40,810 nt of DNA from a virus, in IMG/VR virus record IMGVR_UViG_3300031952_000045, positions 1 through 40,810 of that record. One strand, written 5' to 3'. A program made the translations under genes and the position numbers. The notes beneath the pieces were generated by a model. It worked only from the letters and a program-made list of their open reading frames with translations, was not told the origin of the DNA and ran no database searches. This document shows positions 15,234-22,936 of this stretch, one piece after another (positions within the stretch are counted from its first letter, which is position 1; every line of letters starts with the position of its first letter).

Positions 15234-16547
15234 TTATTTCGCTTTCCAATACATCGCAATTTGATTTATGCAGTCAAAATATTTAAATGGATTTATTTTA
15301 TATACATTTCGCATGTGTTCAACTGCTTTGTCGATATTCTTTTTATAGAAAAATTCTATTTTTGATAAATACCAATATACTTCCTCATTGCCACCCTTTA
15401 TATCTAGCAAATAATTAAAAATTCTCTCTGATTCTTTTATATTGTTAGAAAAAAATCCAGATTTTTCAGGTGTATTTTCATCCCATTGTAAAAAAAGTTT
15501 TGCCAATCTAAGTAAAATTTTTATATCATCTTTATTTATTTCAATACATTTTGAAAGTATATCTTTTTGTATCTCGAAATTTTTCATATTGTCTCTGTCC
15601 AGAGATAATCCTAAATATGCATCGGTATAAGTTGGAACTAAATTTATAGCATCTAAATATTTTTTTTGATTAAATAATTCAATTGCGTCTCTATAATTAT
15701 TTAATTTCTTTTCTATTTCCTCTGGATTTTCTTTTTCTATATTATTACTTATTTCACATTTTTTACACAATACAGTATATCCATAATATATATTGTTTTC
15801 TTTTATAATTTCAAATCCACATTTTTTCAGTAAATTTTTAAATGATGTTTTTGAAAAAACATTTATATGATTTAAGTGAAATAAATTTTCAAAATCTCTA
15901 CAATCAGACATGCTGGGCTCATCTAATTTTTCAAACCAAATTGGAACTGAAACATATAAATATCCATCGTCCGAAAGTAATTTTCTTATTTTTTTAAGTT
16001 CAAATTCGGGATACTGAATATGCTCCAAAACGTGGTAATAAGATATAAATGTGTACTGCTGCTCTATAATTTCAGTTGTAATATTTTCTAAACAATATTC
16101 ATATTTTGCAAAATTTCTAAATCCTTTCGACCATTCCGTACCGTATGTTCCAATTTTAGATACACATAAACCTGTTTTTTCTGCAATTTTATGCTGCATA
16201 AAATTAAGGAATGCACCCTGTGCGCATCCAACGTCTAAAATGTTGTTTTTAAATTTAACATTTTCAAAAAATTCTTTTAAAAATTTTGAATGATATTCAT
16301 TTTTTCTATTGCACGTAACAATATTGTTTGCATTCATAACCGGTCTTTCTCTGTCATAATGCTGTTTTAATTTTTCAATTTCCATGTAATTGTATGTAAC
16401 AAATCCACACTCCAGACAAATTTCAAATCCTATAGGTTCATTTTTTTCTTTTAAATCCAAATTATACCAATAGAGTTGATCTCTCATATAATCTAGATTT
16501 TTAAAATGTTTATTTCCACATATAGGACACTGCATTAGTTCAATCAT
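15234..16547 (-). CDS. Class I methyltransferase with zinc-ribbon N-terminus and TPR-like C-terminus
   Basis: A 437-residue three-part protein. Residues 1-50 hold two Cys pairs (CPIC at 7-10, CLECG at 44-48). Residues about 100-260 form an SAM methyltransferase with motif I ILDVGCAQGAFL at 103-114 and HVLEHI near 172. Residues about 290-437 have helical repeats resembling TPR units. This architecture is common in surface-polysaccharide and glycan gene clusters, where the enzyme methylates a sugar or carrier-bound glycan. It overlaps the nucleotidyltransferase-glycosyltransferase gene (ATGA), which argues for one shared pathway. Confidence 0.82.
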   Translation of the reverse strand: MIELMQCPICGNKHFKNLDYMRDQLYWYNLDLKEKNEPIGFEICLECGFVTYNYMEIEKLKQHYDRERPVMNANNIVTCNRKNEYHSKFLKEFFENVKFKNNILDVGCAQGAFLNFMQHKIAEKTGLCVSKIGTYGTEWSKGFRNFAKYEYCLENITTEIIEQQYTFISYYHVLEHIQYPEFELKKIRKLLSDDGYLYVSVPIWFEKLDEPSMSDCRDFENLFHLNHINVFSKTSFKNLLKKCGFEIIKENNIYYGYTVLCKKCEISNNIEKENPEEIEKKLNNYRDAIELFNQKKYLDAINLVPTYTDAYLGLSLDRDNMKNFEIQKDILSKCIEINKDDIKILLRLAKLFLQWDENTPEKSGFFSNNIKESERIFNYLLDIKGGNEEVYWYLSKIEFFYKKNIDKAVEHMRNVYKINPFKYFDCINQIAMYWKAK

Positions 16548-17854
16548 ATTACCTCTTTATTTAATATTTTATTTGGATGATCACTTTCCTGACTTTTTTG
16601 ATTTTTTCTACGTCTATATTTCCATAATGGTTTATTTATGTACATATATCTAAACTCATTTTTAAATCTATTAAAAAATTCTGTTCCCTCTAGATATTTT
16701 ATATCATTTTTATATTTCATATCATTAACTATTTTTTTAATAAAAAAACTGCAACCAGCGTGCCACATATTATCACACACTTCCTTTATGAAATTACCTT
16801 TTTCGTCAATTTCGTCATATCCAGAAATAACGGCCTGCACAGAATTAAGTTTTATTGTCTCCAGCATTTCCTGTAAAAAATCTGGTTTTATAACATCGTC
16901 AGAATCAACCCTAACAATATATTTTCCGCGTGCCGCACAAAGCGCTAAATTACTGGAATGAGTCAAACCTAAATTTTCCGAATTTCTATATAATTTAATT
17001 TTTTTCCTTTGTTCATTATTTAATTTTGAATAATATTCCAAAATTAAATTACACGATTTATCTGTACTATTATCGTCAACAATTATATACTCAAAATCTT
17101 TAAGTGTTTGCGAGAAAATACTATCAAATGTTTCAAAAATATATTTATCCGTATTATAGGAACACGTAAAAATAGTAATTTCCGGAAGTCTATTTAATTG
17201 GAGTAAGAATTTATTCTTTTTAAGAAAATTTATAATATCCAATGTCGTAAAGGGCTCTTGCAAAAAAAGATAAAGTATTCTAATTAAAAATAAATCTTCT
17301 TCATAATCCATTGTTAGGCGATAATTATATCTATAACTTTTAGGTGGTATATATTCATATATCTTGAAACATTTATTTCTAAAATAATAATGAAAAAATT
17401 CTATGGATTTATTTCCTATTTTATCTATTACTTTTTTTAGTGATGATATTTTTATTACCTCGCCAGCCACCCCCTCGGGACATTGCCTCATAAAAGTATA
17501 ATCAGAATTTGAATTTAAATGCTTTTCTATTTGCTCATAAAGTAAATATGTATCAATAAAAATATCGTCCGATGTAATACGAACCGCATTGTCAAAATCA
17601 TTTTGTTGGGCACACTCATAAAATCTATGCATGGGTGAATCATTTTGCCCCTTGTAACATTTTATTCCGTGTTTGAACGCGATTTTTTCAAGTTCAATAT
17701 CCGCAACCGGTATGGCAAGAATAATTTCATATTTGGGATTTTGTAGTTTTCCTATTAAAATTTCAATCGCAGTTTTACCGGCAATTTTTTGTAATACTTT
17801 TTTATGAAGTCTCTCGGAATCTATGCGTGCTAAAATTATTATTCCTATATTCAT
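16544..17854 (-). CDS. SpsF-like nucleotidyltransferase fused to a GT2 glycosyltransferase
   Basis: A 436-residue fusion. Residues 1-215 resemble SpsF/NeuA-type cytidylyltransferases: an N-terminal IIILARIDSERLHKKVL region, RITSDD at 92-97, and a TMDYEEDLFLI block at 181-191. Residues 226-436 form a GT2-family domain with IVDDNSTD at 258-265 and the metal site DSDD at 317-320. One chain could thus both activate a sugar and transfer one. It is preceded by two small genes and followed by the methyltransferase. Along with the NeuA/NeuB genes at 27467-29015 this forms a second glycan cluster of the phage. Confidence 0.82.
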   Translation of the reverse strand: MNIGIIILARIDSERLHKKVLQKIAGKTAIEILIGKLQNPKYEIILAIPVADIELEKIAFKHGIKCYKGQNDSPMHRFYECAQQNDFDNAVRITSDDIFIDTYLLYEQIEKHLNSNSDYTFMRQCPEGVAGEVIKISSLKKVIDKIGNKSIEFFHYYFRNKCFKIYEYIPPKSYRYNYRLTMDYEEDLFLIRILYLFLQEPFTTLDIINFLKKNKFLLQLNRLPEITIFTCSYNTDKYIFETFDSIFSQTLKDFEYIIVDDNSTDKSCNLILEYYSKLNNEQRKKIKLYRNSENLGLTHSSNLALCAARGKYIVRVDSDDVIKPDFLQEMLETIKLNSVQAVISGYDEIDEKGNFIKEVCDNMWHAGCSFFIKKIVNDMKYKNDIKYLEGTEFFNRFKNEFRYMYINKPLWKYRRRKNQKSQESDHPNKILNKEVI

Positions 17855-18003
17855 TTTACCTCATTTTTCTTCCCTTCATCTAAACTAAAAAAATTCTTAT
17901 TATCGAAATTTTTAAATTTATTTAATTTACAAATTGACTGTGCTTTGGCTGTTAATCTGCAAAATTTTTTAACATTATTGAACCAATAACAACCATTACA
18001 CAT
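17851..18003 (-). CDS. Small Cys-containing protein
   Basis: A 50-residue basic protein with CNGC at residues 2-5 and further Cys at 15 and 25, spaced like a small zinc finger. Its TGA overlaps the ATG of the glycosyltransferase fusion (ATGA). The Cys spacing recalls the other small Cys proteins near 30326-30634. Function unknown. Confidence 0.55.
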   Translation of the reverse strand: MCNGCYWFNNVKKFCRLTAKAQSICKLNKFKNFDNKNFFSLDEGKKNEVK

Positions 18004-18142
18004 ACGTATCACACATTTCAAATAAAAATAAACAAAATAATAAAATATAAATTGAGATAACCCCCTGTATTAAACCACAAAAAAGTAAAAACATATTTAT
18101 AAATAATGCAGCAATAAAAGTAAAATAAAACCATATTTTCAT
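17996..18142 (-). CDS. 48-residue membrane protein
   Basis: A short protein with two hydrophobic spans almost filling the sequence (about residues 4-22 and 24-42). The start overlaps the TGA of the 120-residue gene upstream (ATGA) and the end overlaps the next gene by eight bases. Topology is holin-like, but there is no further evidence. Confidence 0.55.
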   Translation of the reverse strand: MKIWFYFTFIAALFINMFLLFCGLIQGVISIYILLFCLFLFEMCDTYV

Positions 18143-18501
18143 AATAATTTACCTTTTATTTTGTCTATGATTTGCTCCATATACCAATTATAAAAACCAT
18201 CGAACGTATCATAGCCATGATTGTCTTGCTTCCATAAAATAAAAATAACAGCATAAAGTCTTTGACTGGGTGTTTTGTTGTCAGATTTTTTTATTTCTGG
18301 TAGGTTGATTAGGTCATTAGGCTCAACCTGCGACGAACTAAATGTCAACCAACCAACATTTTTCATTCCAGCCATTCCAAATAATATTGAAAATTGCTCT
18401 TGACTGATATTTTCCTGCGTATCGAATACTATACGTACACTATTTGAAAGAGTTGATGCTTTTTGAAATTGTACCGGTACCTGAAATATTTGTTTATTCA
18501 A
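18139..18501 (-). CDS. Conserved phage protein of unknown function
   Basis: A 120-residue protein beginning with a beta-type domain (QVPVQFQKASTL) and ending in helices. The block KTPSQRLYAVIFILWKQ, followed by FDGFYNWYMEQIIDKIKGKL (residues about 98-117), is a pattern I associate with small conserved phage proteins, but with no known function. It is encoded with short genes between the glycosyltransferase and transglycosylase genes. Confidence 0.7.
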   Translation of the reverse strand: MNKQIFQVPVQFQKASTLSNSVRIVFDTQENISQEQFSILFGMAGMKNVGWLTFSSSQVEPNDLINLPEIKKSDNKTPSQRLYAVIFILWKQDNHGYDTFDGFYNWYMEQIIDKIKGKLL

Positions 18502-18506
18502 AAAAT

Positions 18507-18737
18507 TTATTGCTCCATTTTATTATTTAATCTCTCGTGAAATTCTACCACAAATTTAGATATAACTTCCTGAAAAAATTGAAATTCATCATCACACACA
18601 GATGGCAAAACAACCCTTATTTCAGTTCTCTTTACATTATCAAATGTGGAATTTATTGGATAAACCAAAAATTTATTAACATCTATCCAATATTCCAAAA
18701 ATTTTTCCAAATCTTGGTCGGACTTTATATTATACAT
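18507..18737 (-). CDS. Small hypothetical protein (paralogue of 13244-13477)
   Basis: A 76-residue acidic protein with a central beta-type segment ending in RVVLP and a C-terminal helix, as in the 77-residue protein at 13244-13477. Its start overlaps the transglycosylase stop by eight bases. Function unknown. Confidence 0.6.
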   Translation of the reverse strand: MYNIKSDQDLEKFLEYWIDVNKFLVYPINSTFDNVKRTEIRVVLPSVCDDEFQFFQEVISKFVVEFHERLNNKMEQ

Positions 18738-19242
18738 TTGTATTCCTTATTATTTTTTTTATATACCACCACCTATTATATTTACTTATATTACAACTCA
18801 TACCCGCATTATAATAAATACTTGCCAACCATTTTTTACCACCGGCCTTATTTAAGCAATCTCTCAAATAACCACATCCCACTTTAATATTTATTTCTGG
18901 TATAAATAAATCATTTTTATTTTTATTTTTATAATGATATTTGGGTATAACCTGCATTAGTCCCAAATCGTTTGATTTACCAACAGCCCTATGATTACCA
19001 TTACTTTCCACGTCAATTATGGCAATTATATATTTATGATCTATATTATATCTTTTTGAATTTTCTAAAACTATATCATATAAGTTCTTGTTTAGCCATT
19101 TGTATTTTTTTTGTAGCTGGATATATTTTGCATCCTGTATGATATATACATTTCTTTTTTGTGTGCATTCTAAAATTGAAAACATTGTTATTAAATAGGC
19201 TATTATACTTACATAAAATATATTTAAATAATCCTCATCCAT
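18730..19242 (-). CDS. Lytic transglycosylase (SLT family), membrane anchored
   Basis: A 170-residue enzyme with an N-terminal hydrophobic segment (residues 7-25) serving as signal or anchor. The catalytic region has the general acid Glu79 in IDVESNGNH and the substrate-binding GLMQV at 94-98, with YNAG near residue 148, all typical of SLT domains. It cleaves glycan strands of peptidoglycan. Together with the amidase the phage has two wall-cutting activities. This one has its own export signal, so it could act in entry, in lysis, or as a signal-anchor endolysin. Confidence 0.85.
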   Translation of the reverse strand: MDEDYLNIFYVSIIAYLITMFSILECTQKRNVYIIQDAKYIQLQKKYKWLNKNLYDIVLENSKRYNIDHKYIIAIIDVESNGNHRAVGKSNDLGLMQVIPKYHYKNKNKNDLFIPEINIKVGCGYLRDCLNKAGGKKWLASIYYNAGMSCNISKYNRWWYIKKIIRNTNV

Positions 19243-19244
19243 AA

Positions 19245-19451
19245 TTAAACTCCTAAAATTATATTTATAAAACCCTTAATTTTAGTATAAATAAATATAA
19301 AAAACATAACCAATATTACCCACCATAGAAAAGTTGTCAAGCAAATTATTATTAAAATTTCAAAAAAATATTCCCTAAATGATATATGTTTTTCCCGTAA
19401 AAGAAATAATATTATTAAAATAGATAATATAAATCCTGCTAATAAATACAT
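19245..19451 (-). CDS. Membrane protein, two spans
   Basis: A 68-residue protein, largely hydrophobic, with spans at about residues 2-19 and 28-55. It overlaps the 84-residue zinc protein gene at its start and touches the transglycosylase gene at its end. That position and topology make it a holin or lysis-helper candidate. Confidence 0.6.
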   Translation of the reverse strand: MYLLAGFILSILIILFLLREKHISFREYFFEILIIICLTTFLWWVILVMFFIFIYTKIKGFINIILGV

Positions 19452-19693
19452 ATGCCCTCTGGGTATAAAACTATTCTTTTAGTGTATATTTTATTATAAA
19501 ATTTCTTTTTTTTCCAACAATTAACATGAAATTTTGAATTTGATCCAGTGTTTGGATATGATACGGTTATCATTTCTGTGGCAATACCTCTTTGTCTGCA
19601 GACCTGACAATGACAAGTTTTTTCTGATTTAAAACGAGCCCTTTCTCTTCCCTTGTTGAGACAATCATAAGCCATGTGTGCTAAGTCAACCAT
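19439..19693 (-). CDS. Small zinc-finger protein (PARP-like finger pattern)
   Basis: An 84-residue basic protein. CHCQVC at about residues 27-32 and FHVNCWKKK near residues 55-63 give a CxxC...HxxC pattern like PARP-type zinc fingers, which bind DNA ends. The gene follows the metallophosphoesterase within three bases. Finger type is inferred from spacing only. Confidence 0.6.
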   Translation of the reverse strand: MVDLAHMAYDCLNKGRERARFKSEKTCHCQVCRQRGIATEMITVSYPNTGSNSKFHVNCWKKKKFYNKIYTKRIVLYPEGICIY

Positions 19694-19696
19694 TTT

Positions 19697-20536
19697 TCAA
19701 TCCTCTATGTTAAAATTATGAATTTTTGCGTCTATACTCCATCCATCGTTTTTTCTATCTATAGTATATTCCAATATCCCTATTTTGGTAGCCCTTGCGC
19801 ACTGCCTTCCCTCCATATATCCACTCGATCCAATATTAAAAGTTTCCAAAAAAGAAGGTGCAACAGCATATATCTTTTTTTTCTTTTTTAGTTCTAAATT
19901 TATACCTATTTTATATTGAAAAGAAAAATCTACAATTGGATTATGTATGTGCCCAACCACACCAAAATCCACATTCCACATATCCCATACCTTGTGAACG
20001 TAGTTTAAGGCATATCCATCCGTCATCCCGCCGCCACCTTTTCCATGCGTAACACCAATATCCACACTTAGTCCGGCATGACCATTGCCGGTATAGAAAG
20101 AATTTCTAATTATTCCAAAATAACCCATTTTTTTACATCCAAGTAATTGACAGTAGTAGTCATACACATCAAAATGGTGCTCCTTTATGTAGGACTCTTC
20201 GTGGTTTCCGATGCATGCATAAGAAATTAAATCTTTTATACTTTCCAATTTAGCTATAACATAATCTGCCTGTTTCCGAGGCAAGTCTTTTAGGTCTCTT
20301 AGGCTGTACTTTTCTGCAATTTCTACAGGACTAAATCTTTTATCGGAAATTTCTATACAATCTATTATATCACCATTTAAAATAACTTCTACTTTTCGAC
20401 TTTTTGATATTTCTTTTATGTAGGATATTGCTAGATCAAATTCTTTTTCGTTATGTCCAGCGTTTCCCTCGTGTACGTCAGAAACAACAAAAAGGCTATA
20501 ATGATTTGCTTCTATATCATTTTTAAATATTTCCAT
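19697..20536 (-). CDS. Calcineurin-like metallophosphoesterase
   Basis: A 279-residue enzyme with the full dinuclear metal signature: SDVHE at 19-23, NGDIID near 53, GNHEES near 110, and GHIHN near 190-195. Substrate is unknown; phage members include nucleic acid nucleases and protein or nucleotide phosphatases. Start ATG follows AAAGGGT. Its last 20 codons are duplicated as a frameshifted relic at 22823-22920, showing that the gene or its end has been copied within the genome. Confidence 0.88.
   Translation of the reverse strand: MEIFKNDIEANHYSLFVVSDVHEGNAGHNEKEFDLAISYIKEISKSRKVEVILNGDIIDCIEISDKRFSPVEIAEKYSLRDLKDLPRKQADYVIAKLESIKDLISYACIGNHEESYIKEHHFDVYDYYCQLLGCKKMGYFGIIRNSFYTGNGHAGLSVDIGVTHGKGGGGMTDGYALNYVHKVWDMWNVDFGVVGHIHNPIVDFSFQYKIGINLELKKKKKIYAVAPSFLETFNIGSSGYMEGRQCARATKIGILEYTIDRKNDGWSIDAKIHNFNIED
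19708..19741. repeat. 34-bp exact repeat, copy in the phosphoesterase gene
   Basis: These 34 bases, at the 3' end of the metallophosphoesterase gene, recur exactly at 22825-22858 in the intergenic relic. The repeat encodes the WSIDAKIHNFN segment. Confidence 0.9.
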
Positions 20537-20548
20537 ATTTACCCTTTT

Positions 20549-20604
20549 GAAAAATAACAGAGGAGAGAATCTACTATATTGGCGTAGATTATAGCCCTCT
20601 CCCC
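20549..20604 (-). terminator. Intrinsic terminator of the structured-RNA unit
   Basis: On the minus strand an eight-pair lower stem (GGGGAGAG with CTCTCCTC, one G-U), a six-base bulge, a perfect seven-pair upper stem (AATCTAC/GTAGATT) with a nine-base loop, then TTATTTTTC. It closes the unit that starts at the 21058-21085 promoter and lies just before the phosphoesterase start. Confidence 0.65.
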
Positions 20605-20633
20605 TGCTATAAAAAATTTAAGGAGGAGTTGAA

Positions 20634-20807
20634 TTATATCGTTTCCCACCTAGCCTCAAAAAAATACTTACTTTCAAAAATACCACAAAATATCATTCTT
20701 TCAAGTTTATAATTTTCACTGGTATATTTATAAACTTTTTCTTTAAAAATATCTTTATTTAATTTAGAGTTTTTTCTAACTCTATATATGTAAGTTGATT
20801 TTCTCAT
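20634..20807 (-). CDS. Small basic protein directly after the structured RNA
   Basis: A 58-residue Lys/Tyr-rich frame. Its ATG (20807-20805) lies one base after the last base of the 3' tRNA-like element, and there is no Shine-Dalgarno sequence: the bases before the start are the tRNA-like acceptor strand itself. It may be translated by an unusual route, or only after RNA processing, or not at all. No family is recognised. Confidence 0.45.
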   Translation of the reverse strand: MRKSTYIYRVRKNSKLNKDIFKEKVYKYTSENYKLERMIFCGIFESKYFFEARWETI

Positions 20808-20808
20808 C

Positions 20809-21051
20809 TGGATGGGCTGGAATCGAACCAACTTGTGCTATGGTGAGCACAAACTAACCATAAGCCACCCAACACGTCACTGTACGATTTGTCTAATTTT
20901 CCAGTGTGCCAACACAGTTGACGATTGCGTCTCGTCCAGTTACCGTTCTCTGGATACGTCTGTGGTTTTAAGAACTCCATAAAACTGTGGCATTTTGAGG
21001 GACTCGAACCTCTCGCGGATTATTGCCCGCTGCTCCTTTATGCTCTTGCCT
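20809..21051 (-). ncRNA. Structured RNA with two tRNA-like ends
   Basis: This roughly 243-base stretch is visibly richer in G and C than its surroundings and is full of stems. The 5' element (21050-20989) has a GGCA/TGCC closing stem, a GCGG/CCGC hairpin and a T-arm with GGTTCGAGTCC. The 3' element (20871-20809) has a seven-pair acceptor (TGGGTGG with CCATCCA), a long central hairpin and a perfect five-pair T-arm around TTCGATT. Both are 62-63 bases, about ten short of a real tRNA, and lack a normal D-arm and seven-base anticodon loop. Between them are hairpins GACG/CGTC (20931-20920), TCCAG/CTGGA (20954-20935) and CACTG/CAGTG (20906-20878). A dedicated promoter starts transcription at the 5' element. 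Function is unknown. Confidence 0.65.
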
Positions 21052-21057
21052 ACATAT

Positions 21058-21085
21058 AATATACTAAATATAAAAAAATAGTCAA
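21058..21085 (-). promoter_or_regulatory. Promoter of the structured-RNA unit
   Basis: On the minus strand TTGACT (21085-21080), 16-base spacer ending ATTTAG, TATATT (21063-21058). The predicted transcript start is at about 21051, the first base of the tRNA-like element. The -35 overlaps the end of the 145-residue gene. It closely resembles the plus-strand promoter at 31319-31346, including the preceding AAATGC. Confidence 0.8.
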
Positions 21086-21519
21086 GCATTTTTCTTGGAA
21101 ATACTTAATTTTTTTTCACAATCAATTATAAATTCGTCAATAATTTCTTTTAATTCTCCCCCTAATTTCCTAGCTTCTTTGATTTTAGTCCAGCTAGGTA
21201 TGTATTCAAATTTTCCATATTTGTTTGGATCAAAACCATTCATGGCTAACTCAACATCAATTCCATCCTTAAATGCGACTTTTCCGTTTACAATATTAAA
21301 CTCTATATTGTTGTTGTTTTCTTTTAATATCATTTTTGTCGCATTATCTGCAATCATATTATTGAATATAAAATGCTCTAATTTTTTCTGTGTTTCATAT
21401 ATATTACTATTTAATTTTTTTATTTTCAAATATACGATACCAACCGTTTCAACTGGATAATTTTCTGGATTCTTTATTATATCAATTTCGTTATTTTCAA
21501 ATTTAATTATATCATTCAT
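21082..21519 (-). CDS. Hypothetical protein
   Basis: A 145-residue acidic-basic mixed protein without membrane spans. A helical N-terminal half with Asn-rich segments is followed by a block DGIDVELAMNGFDPNKYGKF in the centre (residues about 84-103) and a charged C-terminal helix. Its last codons overlap the RNA-unit promoter. The start shares ATGA with the gene upstream. The family is not recognised. Confidence 0.7.
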   Translation of the reverse strand: MNDIIKFENNEIDIIKNPENYPVETVGIVYLKIKKLNSNIYETQKKLEHFIFNNMIADNATKMILKENNNNIEFNIVNGKVAFKDGIDVELAMNGFDPNKYGKFEYIPSWTKIKEARKLGGELKEIIDEFIIDCEKKLSISKKNA

Positions 21520-21782
21520 ATTACACCCAATAAATGAAACAATAAATAGAAAAAAGAGATTATTTGCATTAACAATAAAGCATATAAAATATATTTAATA
21601 TACCCATTCCATATATCACCTTTTATTTTATGTTTATAATTTGTTATTTCAAAAATTTCATTATCACATGTTTTTGTAAAATTATTCATAGCATTTAAAC
21701 AATCATAATTTAAATTTTTTTTTAAATATTTAATATTTTTTTCATATTCACAATATTCTTTAAATTCCATATTTAATACCAT
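21516..21782 (-). CDS. Small protein with C-terminal membrane anchor
   Basis: An 88-residue protein with a charged N-terminal domain and one strong hydrophobic span near residues 67-86. Either ATG at 21782 or 21770 could be the start; neither has a strong ribosome site, and the first overlaps the end of the SGNH gene. The tail-anchored layout places the domain in the cytoplasm. Function unknown. Confidence 0.6.
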   Translation of the reverse strand: MVLNMEFKEYCEYEKNIKYLKKNLNYDCLNAMNNFTKTCDNEIFEITNYKHKIKGDIWNGYIKYILYALLLMQIISFFYLLFHLLGVI

Positions 21783-22540
21783 ACCAAATTATTTTTAAAA
21801 TAAATGTCTAATTCTTTATACCACAATTCATACCCAGCGCTATTTAGGTGTACTGGAAGTCTATCGTACGATCTGGTATACCACGGTAATTCATCCATAT
21901 TCAAATATCTTACGGAAATAGAATCATTTAAAATAACACTTCCGTTTTTTATTTTAATTATTTGCGATTGTGTGCAATTAAATACTTCAAATATTCCAAT
22001 ATATCCACAATTATTATGTTCACATAAAAAATATAATTGTTCATTAAATTTTCTTATTTCCTCATTTTTCGCCTTTCCGTGTACGAGAACAGGAAGGCAG
22101 CAATGAAAAAATATTTCTGTTTGTGGGCAATATCTTTTTACCGCAAATATAATTTTTTGTAAATCACCGATAATTGATTGATAGCTTTGACCACTTCCAA
22201 TGTCATTTCCGCCAACACCTATAAATAAAAGTTTTGGATTTATATCTATAATGTGCTGTATACAAACTCTCTTGCTCCATTCGCTTGCTCTTGTACCACC
22301 TATTGCTTGCTTATCAATTTTAATTTTTTTTGCAATTTCCAATCTATTCCAATCACCTCCAGCAATACGACTATCACCTATGAATAAAAATTCATTTTTG
22401 ACTATTCCACTATTGCAATTATAATTATGTTTTTCTAATGCATGGTTTTTAAATAAACAATCGAATAAACCATAATTACAGTTTTTTGATACTTTTTTTA
22501 TTATTTCTTTTCTGTAACAAAAACTTGTTATATTATACAT
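21773..22540 (-). CDS. SGNH/GDSL hydrolase
   Basis: A 255-residue esterase-type enzyme: the nucleophile block FIGDSRIAGGDW (residues about 52-63), the GGTRASEW turn, the oxyanion GVGGND and the catalytic His in DRLPVHLNSAGY. SGNH enzymes add or remove O-acetyl groups on sugars, including sialic-type acids and peptidoglycan. An extra 45-residue Cys-containing N-terminus precedes the domain. Being in the same early block as the NeuB/NeuA genes suggests a sugar substrate, but that is inference. Confidence 0.82.
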   Translation of the reverse strand: MYNITSFCYRKEIIKKVSKNCNYGLFDCLFKNHALEKHNYNCNSGIVKNEFLFIGDSRIAGGDWNRLEIAKKIKIDKQAIGGTRASEWSKRVCIQHIIDINPKLLFIGVGGNDIGSGQSYQSIIGDLQKIIFAVKRYCPQTEIFFHCCLPVLVHGKAKNEEIRKFNEQLYFLCEHNNCGYIGIFEVFNCTQSQIIKIKNGSVILNDSISVRYLNMDELPWYTRSYDRLPVHLNSAGYELWYKELDIYFKNNLVWY

Positions 22541-22560
22541 TTCTTACCTCTTTTAAATAC

Positions 22561-22812
22561 TTAATTTTGTTCCCCATTATAGCATCCACTTATAACATTT
22601 ATTGGTATTTTTATAAAGAATATAAATAGTATAAACAATATGAAAATACATAAATATGCAAGAAAACCGAAATAAACAGATAATATTCCATCTAAAATAA
22701 AACAATATTTAAAAAATAATTTTATGATCCGTATTCCATAAAATAGTAAAGCTGGAATAGCTGGCCAAAGTAACAATAATAAATATTTTGCATTTTTTTT
22801 ATATTTAAACAT
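22561..22812 (-). CDS. Membrane protein, two or three spans
   Basis: An 83-residue strongly hydrophobic protein. ATG at 22812-22810 is chosen because AGGGGTG is eight bases upstream; the in-frame GTG three codons earlier overlaps the ribosome site. It lies just after the phosphoesterase relic, whose end supplies this ribosome binding site. No family is recognised. Confidence 0.6.
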   Translation of the reverse strand: MFKYKKNAKYLLLLLWPAIPALLFYGIRIIKLFFKYCFILDGILSVYFGFLAYLCIFILFILFIFFIKIPINVISGCYNGEQN

Positions 22813-22822
22813 TTTAATCACC

Positions 22823-22920
22823 CCTGTTAAAATTATGAATTTTTGCGTCTATACTCCAAAGACCGCCTTTCCTATCAATCATTATTTCAGGATTCCTATT
22901 TTTGATGCTCCGCCACCCCC
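22823..22920 (-). pseudogene. Frameshifted relic of the metallophosphoesterase C-terminus
   Basis: Translated on the minus strand the stretch reads KIGILK, then after a one-base loss IDRKGGLWSIDAKIHNFN, matching KIGILEYTIDRKNDGWSIDAKIHNFN (shown in part) of the protein at 19697-20536. An ATG beyond the shift would give a 22-residue peptide, but the upstream part is gone. It is a duplicated, decayed gene end. Confidence 0.85.
22825..22858. repeat. 34-bp exact repeat, copy in the relic
   Basis: Exact copy of 19708-19741 within a decayed phosphoesterase 3' end between a membrane protein gene and the radical SAM gene. Confidence 0.9.
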
Positions 22921-22936
22921 GTTAATTTATATAATT

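Noticed and set aside
19313-19340. Promoter-like TTGACA with TAATAT at 16 bases inside a membrane protein gene
   Set aside because: Mid-gene location, no conserved TTTAG context and no clear need for a new transcript there; kept only as a weak possibility.
20809-21051. Two ordinary tRNA genes
   Set aside because: Both elements are about ten bases too short, lack a proper D-arm, and cannot form a seven-base anticodon loop with T33.
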